A DNA stretch of 64,000 nucleotides. Source: Paenibacillus phoenicis. GTDB lineage: Bacteria > Bacillota > Bacilli > Paenibacillales > Paenibacillaceae. The notes under the pieces were generated by a model. The model saw only the letters and a program-made list of their open reading frames with translations. It was not told where the DNA came from and did no database searches. Positions 1-8,339 of the stretch are shown here, one piece after another. The stretch spans positions 4,039,001-4,103,000 of the forward strand of contig NZ_JAYERP010000001.1 in NCBI RefSeq assembly GCF_034718895.1, in the 5' to 3' direction. Within the stretch, counting starts at the first letter, position 1; every line of letters begins with the position of its first letter. The translations under genes were made by a program, and so were the position numbers.

Positions 1-2
1 TT

Positions 3-206
3 CTGAAAGAGGACAATCCGCTGACCGAGCGGGAGACCGAGGTGCTGCGGTTATCGCACGCGGGACGTTCAACCCGGGAGATTGCGGAAACGTTGTTTTT
101 GACGGAGGGAACGGTCCGAAACTACTTGTCCCTGGCGATTCAGAAGCTCGGAGTGGAGACTCGGCAGCAGGCCACTGAGCGGGCGAAGGAGCGAGGCTGG
201 ATTTAG
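3..206 (+). CDS. LuxR-type response regulator, C-terminal part only
   Basis: The reading frame is open at the left edge and ends in TAG at 204-206. The 67 visible residues form a GerE/LuxR helix-turn-helix: LTERETEVLRL, then STREIAE, then TEGTVRNYLS and IQKLG. This is the DNA-binding output domain of NarL/LuxR-type response regulators (DesR-like spacing). The receiver domain lies outside the window. The stop overlaps that of the convergent WYL gene by a few bases, so no separate terminator fits between them. A partner kinase is not visible. Family assignment is firm; the regulated genes are unknown. Confidence 0.8.
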   Translation: MKEDNPLTERETEVLRLSHAGRSTREIAETLFLTEGTVRNYLSLAIQKLGVETRQQATERAKERGWI

Positions 207-1021
207 ACGAAGGTTGGGTACTTTCGGCAAAGTCCCGGTTTAATATATAGCTGAACCATTGGGATAGGGTGTGACTCATATCTATTTCCCTCGATGACCC
301 GAACTCGCTTTCCTAGAAAACGAAGCTTTGAAAGCAAATACTCCAACTCGTCACTAGGCAAGCTAACCTTGATTCGGTAGGTGTCGTGCAATTCATCGTA
401 CTCTACTTTTTTCTCAAAGCTAGAGAAAGCATAAAGGATGCGGGACAATTCTTCGTTGTAGTTAGGGATAATTTCAATGACGGCTTCAGTCCTGCGGTTA
501 TCCAGTGTTTCCTCGATCTTCTTCCGGATCATCTCCACTTCTGCCGGCTCGATAGGTTCTTGCGTAACAGCGTGGATCTTCTTCAGCCGGGTGCTCATCA
601 CAGATTGATGCCTGATGTTATACCAGATCAGATACCATTCTCTCTTGACCATGGAATATTCCAGTTTATAAGGGAACCCCGAATAGTCGGTGTACACGCG
701 TTCACCCTTGACTTCGTAAGTGATCCGGAAGCCCGATTGATTCATGATGAGTCGGCGTAGCAGCCGCAGGAGGGGGTGGTAGACCTGTTTTTCCTTGGCG
801 CGGGCTTTTTCAATCAAATGATCGTCAATATCCATCACGGGATCCGGCTCTAGAACGGATCGCAGCTTGGTTAATGTAGCCGCAGTGAAGGCATCCGTTG
901 CCGCGGGGTGATTGAGCATCGTCTTCAGCCATGCCCGTTCATGAGAAGTCACCGTGAACGTTCCTGAGTCCTCCAGCCGGGAGATGATCTGGTGGTTAAA
1001 GTTTTTCTCAAACAGATTCAT
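203..1021 (-). CDS. WYL-domain transcriptional regulator
   Basis: A protein of about 272 residues with a weakly conserved N-terminal winged-helix region and a central WYL domain: the segment YSGFPYKLEYS is followed by REWYLIWYN, which contains the signature Trp-Tyr-Leu. A C-terminal WCX-like region follows (residues about 180-270). WYL proteins are usually ligand-responsive DNA-binding regulators. I chose the ATG at 1021 because it is preceded by AAGGAGA and overlaps the end of an upstream WYL gene fragment by 14 bases, as expected for a translationally coupled pair. The upstream partner is broken (see next entry), so this gene may have lost its normal transcription start. Target genes unknown. 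Confidence 0.75.
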   Translation of the reverse strand: MNLFEKNFNHQIISRLEDSGTFTVTSHERAWLKTMLNHPAATDAFTAATLTKLRSVLEPDPVMDIDDHLIEKARAKEKQVYHPLLRLLRRLIMNQSGFRITYEVKGERVYTDYSGFPYKLEYSMVKREWYLIWYNIRHQSVMSTRLKKIHAVTQEPIEPAEVEMIRKKIEETLDNRRTEAVIEIIPNYNEELSRILYAFSSFEKKVEYDELHDTYRIKVSLPSDELEYLLSKLRFLGKRVRVIEGNRYESHPIPMVQLYIKPGLCRKYPTFV

Positions 1022-1312
1022 AGTAAGACAGGATCTCCTTCCATTCGGCAATCATTTCACGACGAAGCGAAGCAGGTTCTATGACCTCACAGCTGGACCC
1101 GAAGCTTCGCAGCCACGGTTTGATTTCGGTTGTTCCGTTTACCGTAATTTCGTAAATAAAGGAATTCTCATCTTCAAACACGATTTGTCCCCACTGGCCT
1201 TGCAGCAGGACCCGTTCTTTCACGAAATTCGGTACTGAACCCTCCGGGTTATAAAATCGGGCACGTACTCTTACAGTTTGGCCAGTATCTATGAGTGGAT
1301 CCGTATCGGTCA
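1008..1312 (-). pseudogene. WYL regulator, 5'-truncated remnant
   Basis: Only the C-terminal 100 or so residues of a second WYL-type protein remain (TVRVRARFYNPEG, then LRSFGSSCEVIEP, ending in LSYYESV). The frame continues upstream to about 1388 but that part is the antisense of an SPFH gene and is not WYL-like. The N-terminal DNA-binding region and the WYL core are missing. It overlaps the next WYL gene, so the two were probably a two-gene operon of the PafB/PafC arrangement before a deletion removed the 5' part. Exact breakpoint is uncertain by about 10 bases. Confidence 0.65.
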
Positions 1313-1902
1313 TGGTGAAGCCGATTGATAGGAGACAGCAGCAAATGGATCTCCTTGGCCAAGAACTCATGACGGAAGACAAGGTCACACTGCGTCTAAA
1401 CTTCGTTTGCCAATATCGAATTGTGAACCCTTTACGTAGCTTGGAGATAAAGTCGTTTGACGAGCAAATCTACATCCAGCTCCAGCTCATGCTGAGAGAA
1501 TATGTAGGGACGCTTAGATTAGATGATCTCTTGAAACGGAAAGAGGATGTGGCAACATTCGTCCTGTCTCGGCTGCGCGAGAAGGGGGAAGAGTTCGGCG
1601 TTCAGTTCCTGAGTGCGGGGGTAAAGGATGTGATTTTACCAGGAGAAATGAAAGAGATTCTAAACACCGTCCTGTTGGCGGAGAAAAAAGCGCAAGCGAA
1701 TCTGATCACCCGCCGGGAAGAGACAGCCTCGACCCGAAGCTTGCTTAACACCGCGAAGCTGATGGATGAGAATCAAACGTCGTACCGTCTGAAAGAGCTG
1801 GAATTCCTCGAGAAGATTTGTGAGAAAATCGATTCTTCAAGGGGATGTTCGGTTGAGCCGCAACGACCCTCCATATACAGTTTCAAAAGCGACTCCGACT
1901 AA
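1310..1902 (+). pseudogene. Slipin/SPFH-domain protein, truncated
   Basis: The sequence from VKPIDRRQQQMDLLG through LRLDDLLKRKEDV, GVKDVILPGEMKEILN and YRLKELEFLEKICEKI is the prohibitin-homology core of slipins (bacterial stomatin-like membrane scaffolds). The N-terminal membrane hairpin and the first part of the SPFH domain are absent: the similarity begins exactly where the opposite-strand WYL remnant ends. The nearest ATG (1291) lies inside antisense WYL sequence and has no ribosome binding site. The C-terminus also diverges after CEKI. I read this as a deletion product, not a working gene. Confidence 0.6.
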
Positions 1903-1920
1903 AAAGGTCGCTTTTTTTAT
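1885..1920 (+). terminator. Rho-independent terminator
   Basis: The arms AAAAGCGAC and GTCGCTTTT flank a 13-base loop and run into a T tract. It overlaps the end of the slipin remnant and isolates the GH92-GH32 gene that follows. Confidence 0.8.
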
Positions 1921-2020
1921 TTTTGAGAAAACTTCTATCACGTAAAAACTACTGTACTATATGTCATGATAAATATATTATATATAATTAAAACAGAACT
2001 ATAATTTGGGAGGGATCAGC

Positions 2021-5000
2021 TTGAAGAACACAACCGCCCGTACTGATCGGGACTGGGCATCGTACGTCAATACGAATATCGGCACGTTGTCCTACAAAAC
2101 GTGGTCCACGACTCCAACCGTGCAGCTTCCTCATGGGATGATGGAGATCGATCCGGTCACCACGCCGGGCATCGGAGACAAGTATTTGGCGGACAAAATC
2201 TTCGGATTTTCCTTCGGACCGGCCTCGGTGACGGTTTCCGGCAGCCCTTTGTCCGATCGTCGGGAGGAGCATGCTTCCACCTTCGATCATGATTTGGAGG
2301 AGACCCGGCCCTATAAGTATCGCGTCTTCCTGGAGGATCATGAGATCGATGCCGAGATGACGGCCGCTCAGCGCAGCGCTTATTTTCGTTTCCACTCCGC
2401 TAGGCCGGTTCATGTCATCATCGACGGCGGCGAGACGACGCAAATTCACAAGCACGATGGCCGCATAATCGAAGGGGAGCGCGTGAATAAAGGATATGTT
2501 TGCTATTTTAGCTTAGAAATGAAAGAGGCAACGTCGTCGTTTGGTGTGATCGAAAACAGCCCGAGAATCTATTTAACCTACGAGCCGCAGCAGAAGGAAG
2601 AAACGATAGAGTTCAAGGTAGGGATCTCTTACATCAGCTTGGAGCAAGCCCGGAAGAACCGACAGCAGGAGCTGCCGGATTGGGACTTCGAGGCCTCCGT
2701 TTCCCGAGCCCGCGACGCTTGGAACCGTGCGCTTTCGGCGATCGAGGTGGAAGGCGGGACGGAGGAAGAGCGGACGATTTTCTACACGGCGATGTACCGT
2801 ACGCTGCAACGGATGCGGAACATTACGGAAGATGGCCAATATTACAGCGGCTTCGACGGAAAGGTCCACAAGACGGAAGGGCGGGATTTCTACACGCACG
2901 ACCAGCTTTGGGATACGTATCGCTGTGCCCGACCTCTACAAAGCATTATCGAACCCCGCGTATTTGAAGATATGGTGTACTCGTTGGTCCGAATGTACGA
3001 ACAAGGCGGGTTGCTGCCGAAATTCCCCCATCCGGGAGGAGATCATGCAGTGATGATCGGCCATCATGCCGCTTCGCTGATTGCCGATGCCTGTGCGAAA
3101 GGGCTGGATGATATCCATGTCGAGAAGGCTTTTGAAGGAATGCTGAAGGATGCGACGGAAATGTCCTTGATTCCCTGGCGGACGGTGCCAGCAACGGAAT
3201 TGGATCGGGTGTACTACGAACAAGGCTGGTTTCCGGCCCTCCCTGTAAGGGAAGACGCGAAGGTAGCAGATCCGGACGAGTGGAGAAAAAAGCTCTGGGA
3301 CCTCGTCATGGAGAAGATGCCCAATCAAATCACCTGGGTTCCTGAGGTTGGCGTTGACGAATGGGTGCCCGAGGTGGATCCTTGGCATCGCCGGCAATCC
3401 GTGTCCGTTACGCTGGAGCGAGCTTATGACGATTGGTGCGTCGCCCAAGTGGCCCGTAAGCTGGGGAGGGACGAGGAAGCCGAGTTTTTCCTTCAACGCG
3501 CGGGCAACTACCGCCATCTGTTCCGCCCTGACCTCGGGCTGATGGCGCCCAAGACAGCGGAAGGGGAATGGGTTGAACCGTTTGATCCGAAGCTGTCCGG
3601 CGGGTTTGCCGGGGAGGGGTATTTTGCCGAAGTGAACAGTTGGATCTATACCTTCCATGTACAGCACGATGTGGAGGGGTTAATCCGGCTGATGGGCGGG
3701 AGAGAGGCTTTCGTGCAGAAGCTCGACGCATTGTTTACGGAGCAATACACGATGGAGAAGCCGTGGTTTCTCGGGCAATTCCCCGATATGTCGGGACTGA
3801 TCGGCATGTATGCCCATGGCAATGAACCTAGCTTTCATATCCCGTACCTGTACAATTATGCGGGAGCTCCTTGGAAAACCCAGCGGCGCGTACGCGACAT
3901 CCAACACCTGATGTATAACGACGGACCGGCAGGCCTGTGCGGAGACGATGACATTGGTTCGCTGTCGTCCTGGTATGTTTTCAGTGCGATGGGCTTCTAT
4001 CCGGTGTGCCCGGGACGGCCTGTCTATGATATCGGCAGCCCGATCTTCGAGAAGACGACTCTGCATGTCGGGGAAGGCCGGACGTTTGTCATTGAAGCGC
4101 GTAATGTCTCAAAAGCGAACAAGTACATCCAATCCGCCGTTTTGAACGGGCAGCCGTATTCACGGCCTTGGCTCAGCCATCAGGATCTGATGAGCGGAGG
4201 GCGACTTGTGCTGGAGATGGGGCCGCGACCCAACAAGGCATGGGGAAGCTCGCCAGAGGATGCGCCGTCTTCGATGACTTCTTTAGGATCCCTGCCCTGT
4301 GAAACGGAGGAATGCGGCATGACCTTAGGCAAGCCCATTTACCATTTTACCCCGCCGGCCAATTGGATGAATGATCCGAACGGACTGATCTATCACGAGG
4401 GTGAATATCATTTGTTCTATCAATACAACCCGTATGGGGATCGGTGGGGAACCATTCACTGGGGGCACGCGGTGAGTACGGATCTGGTGCATTGGCAGCA
4501 TCTGCCGATCGCGCTGGCGCCGTCCGCCGAGCTTGGCGAAGTGCACTGCTACTCCGGCTGTGCGGTGATTGATGACCAGGGCGTGCCAACCCTGTTCTAC
4601 ACCAGCATTGGTGAGGGCGAACGAAATGCCGAGACCGGCGCGGAGCAATGGATGGCCACCAGCCCGGATGGACTGCGGACGTGGGTGAAGTCCGACGCGA
4701 ATCCGGTGCTGACCCAGGAGATGCATGGAGAGGATTTGGCGGTGCGGGATTGGCGGGACCCGTATGTGTGGAAAGAGGGGAACCGGTGGCTGATGGTACT
4801 GGGAGGGAGCCTGCAAGGCAAAGGCTGTGCGTTACTGTACGAATCGGCGAACTTACAGGATTGGACGTTTCGGCATCTCCTTCATACGGGGGAGGAAAGC
4901 CTTTGGGAATGCCCAAACGCCTTCCGTCTGCAAGACAAAGCGGTTCTGATTTACTCGCCTAGCGACAAGGTGAAATATCTTGTAGGTTCCATGGGAGACG

Positions 5001-5713
5001 ATCTGCGATTTGTGAAGGAACAGGAGGGCTTAGTAGACCATGGCGGCTGGGAAGGGTATTATGCGCCGCAATCGATGTTGGCGCCGGACGGCCGTCGCAT
5101 CCTGTGGGGCTGGCTCCCCGACAACGCCCGCGGGGAGATGAAGGAAATCCAGGGATGGTCGGGGGTGCAGTCGATCCCAAGAACCGTGGAGCTCCATCCA
5201 GACACGAACACCCTGATTTTTAAGCCGGTCGTGGAGCTTCAGGTGTTGAGAGAAACCCCCTACGAACTGCCGAAGACGGTCTGGTCGCCGGGCCACCATG
5301 AGCTAGGGATCCAAGGAAAAGCTGCCGAGATTATCGCTGAGTTTGAGCTAACCGGTTCGGAGACGTCGTTTGGATTCGAGGTCTTCCGTTCCCCGGACGG
5401 GGAGGAACAAACCACCCTTAAGTTCGACGTTTCCGGGGGACAGATCGTATTGGATCGCTCTCGATCGAGCCAAGCGGCGGGCGTCCACTCCTGGGAGCTC
5501 GTGGCCCCTTACGAAATGCAGCAACATAAACAGCTCCGAGTTCACCTGTTCCTCGACCACTCCATTGTGGAAGTGTTCGTGAATGACGAGCTTTGCTTGA
5601 CGGGCCGAGTGTACCCTCTTCGAGAGGACAGCGACTCGATCCGACTGTTTATCCAAGGGTCAAGCGTTACGATGAAGTCCCTTTTCGCGTGGAATTTACG
5701 TAGCATTTGGTGA
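2021..5713 (+). CDS. GH92 alpha-mannosidase fused to GH32 fructan/sucrose hydrolase
   Basis: A 1230-residue, apparently cytoplasmic protein (no signal peptide). Residues about 10-740 are glycoside hydrolase family 92, normally Ca2+-dependent exo-alpha-mannosidases: typical segments are GRDFYTHDQLWDTYR, GNEPSFHIPYLYNYAGAP and DDDIGSLSSWYVFSAMGFYP. Residues about 770-1230 are GH32, with all three catalytic motifs: WMNDPNG (nucleophile Asp785), WRDP (Asp913) and WECP (Glu963), plus the C-terminal beta-sandwich. I use the TTG at 2021, since GGGAGG lies 7 bases upstream; the frame's earlier TTG at 2006 overlaps that ribosome binding site. The linker (residues about 745-767) contains a good internal ribosome binding site and ATG, suggesting the two enzymes were once separate genes. 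I know of no standard GH92-GH32 architecture. Likely substrates are mannosides and fructans or sucrose, respectively. Confidence 0.9.
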   Translation: MKNTTARTDRDWASYVNTNIGTLSYKTWSTTPTVQLPHGMMEIDPVTTPGIGDKYLADKIFGFSFGPASVTVSGSPLSDRREEHASTFDHDLEETRPYKYRVFLEDHEIDAEMTAAQRSAYFRFHSARPVHVIIDGGETTQIHKHDGRIIEGERVNKGYVCYFSLEMKEATSSFGVIENSPRIYLTYEPQQKEETIEFKVGISYISLEQARKNRQQELPDWDFEASVSRARDAWNRALSAIEVEGGTEEERTIFYTAMYRTLQRMRNITEDGQYYSGFDGKVHKTEGRDFYTHDQLWDTYRCARPLQSIIEPRVFEDMVYSLVRMYEQGGLLPKFPHPGGDHAVMIGHHAASLIADACAKGLDDIHVEKAFEGMLKDATEMSLIPWRTVPATELDRVYYEQGWFPALPVREDAKVADPDEWRKKLWDLVMEKMPNQITWVPEVGVDEWVPEVDPWHRRQSVSVTLERAYDDWCVAQVARKLGRDEEAEFFLQRAGNYRHLFRPDLGLMAPKTAEGEWVEPFDPKLSGGFAGEGYFAEVNSWIYTFHVQHDVEGLIRLMGGREAFVQKLDALFTEQYTMEKPWFLGQFPDMSGLIGMYAHGNEPSFHIPYLYNYAGAPWKTQRRVRDIQHLMYNDGPAGLCGDDDIGSLSSWYVFSAMGFYPVCPGRPVYDIGSPIFEKTTLHVGEGRTFVIEARNVSKANKYIQSAVLNGQPYSRPWLSHQDLMSGGRLVLEMGPRPNKAWGSSPEDAPSSMTSLGSLPCETEECGMTLGKPIYHFTPPANWMNDPNGLIYHEGEYHLFYQYNPYGDRWGTIHWGHAVSTDLVHWQHLPIALAPSAELGEVHCYSGCAVIDDQGVPTLFYTSIGEGERNAETGAEQWMATSPDGLRTWVKSDANPVLTQEMHGEDLAVRDWRDPYVWKEGNRWLMVLGGSLQGKGCALLYESANLQDWTFRHLLHTGEESLWECPNAFRLQDKAVLIYSPSDKVKYLVGSMGDDLRFVKEQEGLVDHGGWEGYYAPQSMLAPDGRRILWGWLPDNARGEMKEIQGWSGVQSIPRTVELHPDTNTLIFKPVVELQVLRETPYELPKTVWSPGHHELGIQGKAAEIIAEFELTGSETSFGFEVFRSPDGEEQTTLKFDVSGGQIVLDRSRSSQAAGVHSWELVAPYEMQQHKQLRVHLFLDHSIVEVFVNDELCLTGRVYPLREDSDSIRLFIQGSSVTMKSLFAWNLRSIW
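4304..4321 (+). promoter_or_regulatory. Internal ribosome binding site and ATG for the GH32 half
   Basis: ACGGAGGA (4304-4311) stands 7-8 bases before an in-frame ATG (4319-4321). Starting there gives a 464-residue GH32 enzyme beginning MTLGKPIYHFTPPANWMNDP, which is where ordinary stand-alone GH32 proteins begin. The separate enzyme could therefore be made from the same message as the fusion. Confidence 0.6.
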
Positions 5714-5799
5714 AGTCGGTTCAGCAAAAGAATTGAGAGCGGTTTCAGCTGAATTCTGAGTTTGATTCTACTAAGAAGAAGAGAAAGGGGTTGAATAGG

Positions 5800-6942
5800 A
5801 TGAACCTATTTACCTATTTAGATGAAAGTTGGCGAATCCAGCGCATCGAACAAGTGCATATGAAGGGGAAACGCCGCCGGTTGGCTGGCTGCAATGCACG
5901 GCTAGGGGTACACGGCAAAGAAGTAAGCTTTCCTTTAGTTCGCATCACCATCGGGGGCATATCCGGCTTCGGCTGGTCAAGGATTACCCGTGAACAGGCA
6001 GCCTCTCTTATTGGGACTCCGGTCAGAGAGATTTTCTCCGAGGAGCAGTGGATTCAAGACCGCTTTCTACATCTGCAATTCCCGCTCTTCGATTGGTTGG
6101 GCAAGGTCAGAAGTCAACCCGTTTATGAACTATTAACAGGCAAAAAGGCTGCATCTCCGTTGGAGGTGCCCTGTTACGATACGTCCTTATATTTTGACGA
6201 TTTGCATTTGAGCTCCGAGAGCGATGCGGTACGTCTGCTGCAAGAAGAAGCGATGCAAGGTTACAATGAAGGCTTCCGCGCTTTCAAAATTAAGGTAGGA
6301 CGCGGAGCGATGCATATGGATTTAGTGGACGGAACCAAACGCGACATCGCGATTGTTAACGGGATCCGGGAGGCAGTCGGCCCCGAATGCAAGCTCATGA
6401 TTGACGCCAATAATGGCTACAACTTGAACTTGACCAAGCATGTGCTAAAAGAGACGGCATCGTCCAATTTGTCGTGGATTGAAGAGGCGTTTCATGAGGA
6501 CGATTGTCTGTATCGCAACCTGAAGGAATGGATGAGCGAACAGAAGCTGAATGTGCTCATTACGGATGGCGAAGGTCACGCTGCAAAGCCCATCGTGGAA
6601 TGGGCCGAGCAAGGGTTGATTGACGCGATTCAGTATGACTTACTGGATTACGGCATTGTGAATTGGATGAAGCTCGGGGAGCGGCTGGCCCGAAGCGGGG
6701 TTCACGCTGCACCGCACCATTACGGCGTATTCTATGGCAATTATGCTTCCGCTCAGGCTTACCCTGCGATTCCAGGGTTTATGTCTGTCGAGTGGGATGA
6801 GACCCATATCCCCGGCATCGATACGTCGGGTTACTCGATTCACGACGGCATCGTAGCCCTTCCCTCGACCCCAGGGTTTGGTTTACACCTTGACGATACC
6901 TATTATGAGGGGGAAGTTCGGGAAAGCGGCTGGACGGTATAA
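5800..6942 (+). CDS. Enolase-superfamily (mandelate racemase/muconate lactonizing-like) enzyme
   Basis: A 380-residue protein with a capping N-terminal domain and a TIM barrel. The catalytic layout of the MR subgroup is visible: FKIKVGRG (KxK), LMIDANNGY (metal ligand Asp), WIEEAF (second ligand), ITDGEGH (third ligand region), APHHYG (His) and SVEWDE. Such enzymes abstract the alpha proton of a sugar acid or other carboxylate; which one cannot be told here. The ATG at 5800 was chosen because AAAGGGG sits about 11 bases upstream; the TTG at 5791 abuts it too closely. It lies 86 bases after the glycosidase fusion with no terminator between, so the two may form an operon for sugar-derivative breakdown. 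Confidence 0.8.
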   Translation: MNLFTYLDESWRIQRIEQVHMKGKRRRLAGCNARLGVHGKEVSFPLVRITIGGISGFGWSRITREQAASLIGTPVREIFSEEQWIQDRFLHLQFPLFDWLGKVRSQPVYELLTGKKAASPLEVPCYDTSLYFDDLHLSSESDAVRLLQEEAMQGYNEGFRAFKIKVGRGAMHMDLVDGTKRDIAIVNGIREAVGPECKLMIDANNGYNLNLTKHVLKETASSNLSWIEEAFHEDDCLYRNLKEWMSEQKLNVLITDGEGHAAKPIVEWAEQGLIDAIQYDLLDYGIVNWMKLGERLARSGVHAAPHHYGVFYGNYASAQAYPAIPGFMSVEWDETHIPGIDTSGYSIHDGIVALPSTPGFGLHLDDTYYEGEVRESGWTV

Positions 6943-6957
6943 GCTCACCAGATGGCA

Positions 6958-6997
6958 AACCATCGGTCAGGAAATCCTGGCCGATGGTTCTTTTTTG
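6958..6997 (+). terminator. Rho-independent terminator
   Basis: A 14-bp imperfect stem, AACCATCGGTCAGG / CCTGGCCGATGGTT, with a short loop and a T6 tract, directly after the enolase-superfamily gene. Confidence 0.85.
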
Positions 6998-6998
6998 C

Positions 6999-7166
6999 AC
7001 TCCGCTTGGTACCGAATTGGCCGAAATGCATCGGGTATTTCACCAAGCGCAAGAGAAACGAGGGATTGAGCTGTTCAAGAGTTACGATACGGCGTCCTTG
7101 GAGATCGTTGCCGATTTTCTGGAGAAGCTGGCCAGCTTGGTGGCGGAGCCGCCGAAACCAGAGTAA
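6999..7166 (+). pseudogene. C-terminal remnant of a MarR-like regulator
   Basis: Downstream of the terminator T tract an open frame reads TPLGTELAEMHRVFHQAQ and ends with SLEIVADFLEKLASLV. This resembles the last helices of MarR-family proteins (T.KG..L...H, then LE.LA), but there is no N-terminal winged helix and no usable start. It appears to be a fragment. The assignment rests on pattern only; it could also be the end of another small helical protein. Confidence 0.4.
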
Positions 7167-7218
7167 TCACTGGGCTCGTCCTAGCCTAAAGTCTAGTTTC
7201 AAACACCACCTAAGACGG

Positions 7219-7247
7219 TTATGTCACGCCAGTAGGGTAGTTATAAT
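7219..7247 (+). promoter_or_regulatory. Candidate promoter of the sensor-domain gene
   Basis: A perfect TATAAT (7242-7247) lies 50 bases before the start codon, with a poor -35 (TTATGT, 17-bp spacing). The poor -35 and the direct CCTAAA / CCTAAG motifs just upstream (about 7194 and 7208) suggest an activator-dependent promoter; a LuxR-type regulator would fit but this is a guess. Confidence 0.35.
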
Positions 7248-7297
7248 GAACTTATAAATTTTGTGCGTGACTGAAGCAGTCAAAGGAGTGTTTGAAC

Positions 7298-8092
7298 GTG
7301 AAAGCAGTTGAAGCGACGAATGTGGCGAAAGCGGGGAAGGTGAATTGGGCGCTGTTTAATCCCAAAACCTATGCAACGATTCTTTATTTGCTGTTAGCCC
7401 TCCCGTTAGGGATCATCTATTTTACGGTGGCGATCACCGGGCTTACCCTCTCCATTGCGTTGACTCCGGTATTTGTCGGAATCCCGATGTTTTTTGGAAT
7501 GGCCAAGCTGTTGAACGGAATTGTAAGCTTTGAGCAAGGTTTGATTCGGCATATTTTAGGGTTGCCAGTTCCGCCTGCAGCGGCTCTAAACCATCCATCG
7601 GCAGAAGTCGGGTCCAATTGGTTCATGCGCATGGTCAAAGGGTTTGACGGGGGACTGTTCATCCGCAACTTGATGCTGGTCTTGCTTCGCTTTGTCACCG
7701 GCATCGTATTCTTTGCGGTAATGATCGTCGCTCTTGCCCTGGGCATTGGCTTTATAGCGCTTCCTGTGGTGCATATCGTTCTGATGAATGAATATAAGCT
7801 GGATATTTTAGAAAATAACCTGTTTACCTACTTCCATATCAACTGGACCTATAATCAACAATACCTGTTTTACGTGGGCGTGGGGCTCTTCCTGTTCTGG
7901 GTTGCGCTTCGCATCGTGAATGGGCTCATGCAGGTTCAGCGCAGAATCATGTATGTGGACGAAGCCTATTTGCAGCCGACATCAGAGCCTGCTCCAGCCG
8001 CAGCACCACACCAATTCCATGCGCCGGTTCTGCCGCAATTTGAGGATGATCTACACGAGCATCCTACGACTGAGAAAGTGTGGCTTGCTTAA
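7298..8092 (+). CDS. Membrane sensor-domain protein (PF13796-like)
   Basis: A 264-residue protein with four to five hydrophobic segments in two hairpins (residues about 25-60, 120-165 and 190-212). The pattern ALPLGIIYF...ITGLTLSIALTPVFVGIPMFF followed by a second similar hairpin is typical of the putative-sensor domain that sits in front of DesK/LiaS-like kinases. Here no kinase domain follows; the tail is rich in Pro, Ala and His. Such free sensor proteins often neighbour kinase and LuxR-regulator genes, which are not adjacent here. The GTG at 7298 lies 9 bases after AAAGGAG; the TTG at 7292 is too close. Function unknown; envelope stress sensing is an inference. Confidence 0.65.
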   Translation: MKAVEATNVAKAGKVNWALFNPKTYATILYLLLALPLGIIYFTVAITGLTLSIALTPVFVGIPMFFGMAKLLNGIVSFEQGLIRHILGLPVPPAAALNHPSAEVGSNWFMRMVKGFDGGLFIRNLMLVLLRFVTGIVFFAVMIVALALGIGFIALPVVHIVLMNEYKLDILENNLFTYFHINWTYNQQYLFYVGVGLFLFWVALRIVNGLMQVQRRIMYVDEAYLQPTSEPAPAAAPHQFHAPVLPQFEDDLHEHPTTEKVWLA

Positions 8093-8206
8093 GAGGTTGA
8101 GTAGGTACTGAATAAATTAAACATATTATTAATAGCGACAAAACGATGAAGAGAAAATGGATAGGGCTCCGGGTTTCGCCGGATGGAATGGATTCTAATT
8201 TGGAAT

Positions 8207-8256
8207 AGACGTCTTCGTTTAGCAGATACTGCTGATAACGGAGGCGTCTTTTCTTG
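8207..8256 (+). terminator. Long hairpin terminator
   Basis: An imperfect 20-bp stem from AGACG (8207) to CGTCT (8245-8249) with inner arms AGCAG / CTGCT is followed by TTTTCTT. It closes the sensor-domain transcript. Confidence 0.65.
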
Positions 8257-8277
8257 TGAAACGATGCCAGCCATTTA

Positions 8278-8321
8278 TTGCGATGTTACTTAATATATGT
8301 TAGAATGAATTTATGTAACAT
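8278..8321 (+). promoter_or_regulatory. Promoter with spaced inverted repeat
   Basis: A -35 TTGCGA (8278-8283) and -10 TAGAAT (8301-8306) are 17 bp apart. The heptamer ATGTTAC (8283-8289) lies between the elements and its exact reverse complement GTAACAT (8315-8321) just after the expected transcription start. Such bracketing of a promoter fits a repressor operator, perhaps for the recombinase itself. Confidence 0.55.
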
Positions 8322-8339
8322 TATGCGGAGGGATTCTCT

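Noticed and set aside
4325-4916. Minus-strand frames opposite the GH32 half
   Set aside because: Arg/Pro/His-rich composition typical of antisense of GC-rich coding sequence; both glycosidase domains are intact on the plus strand.
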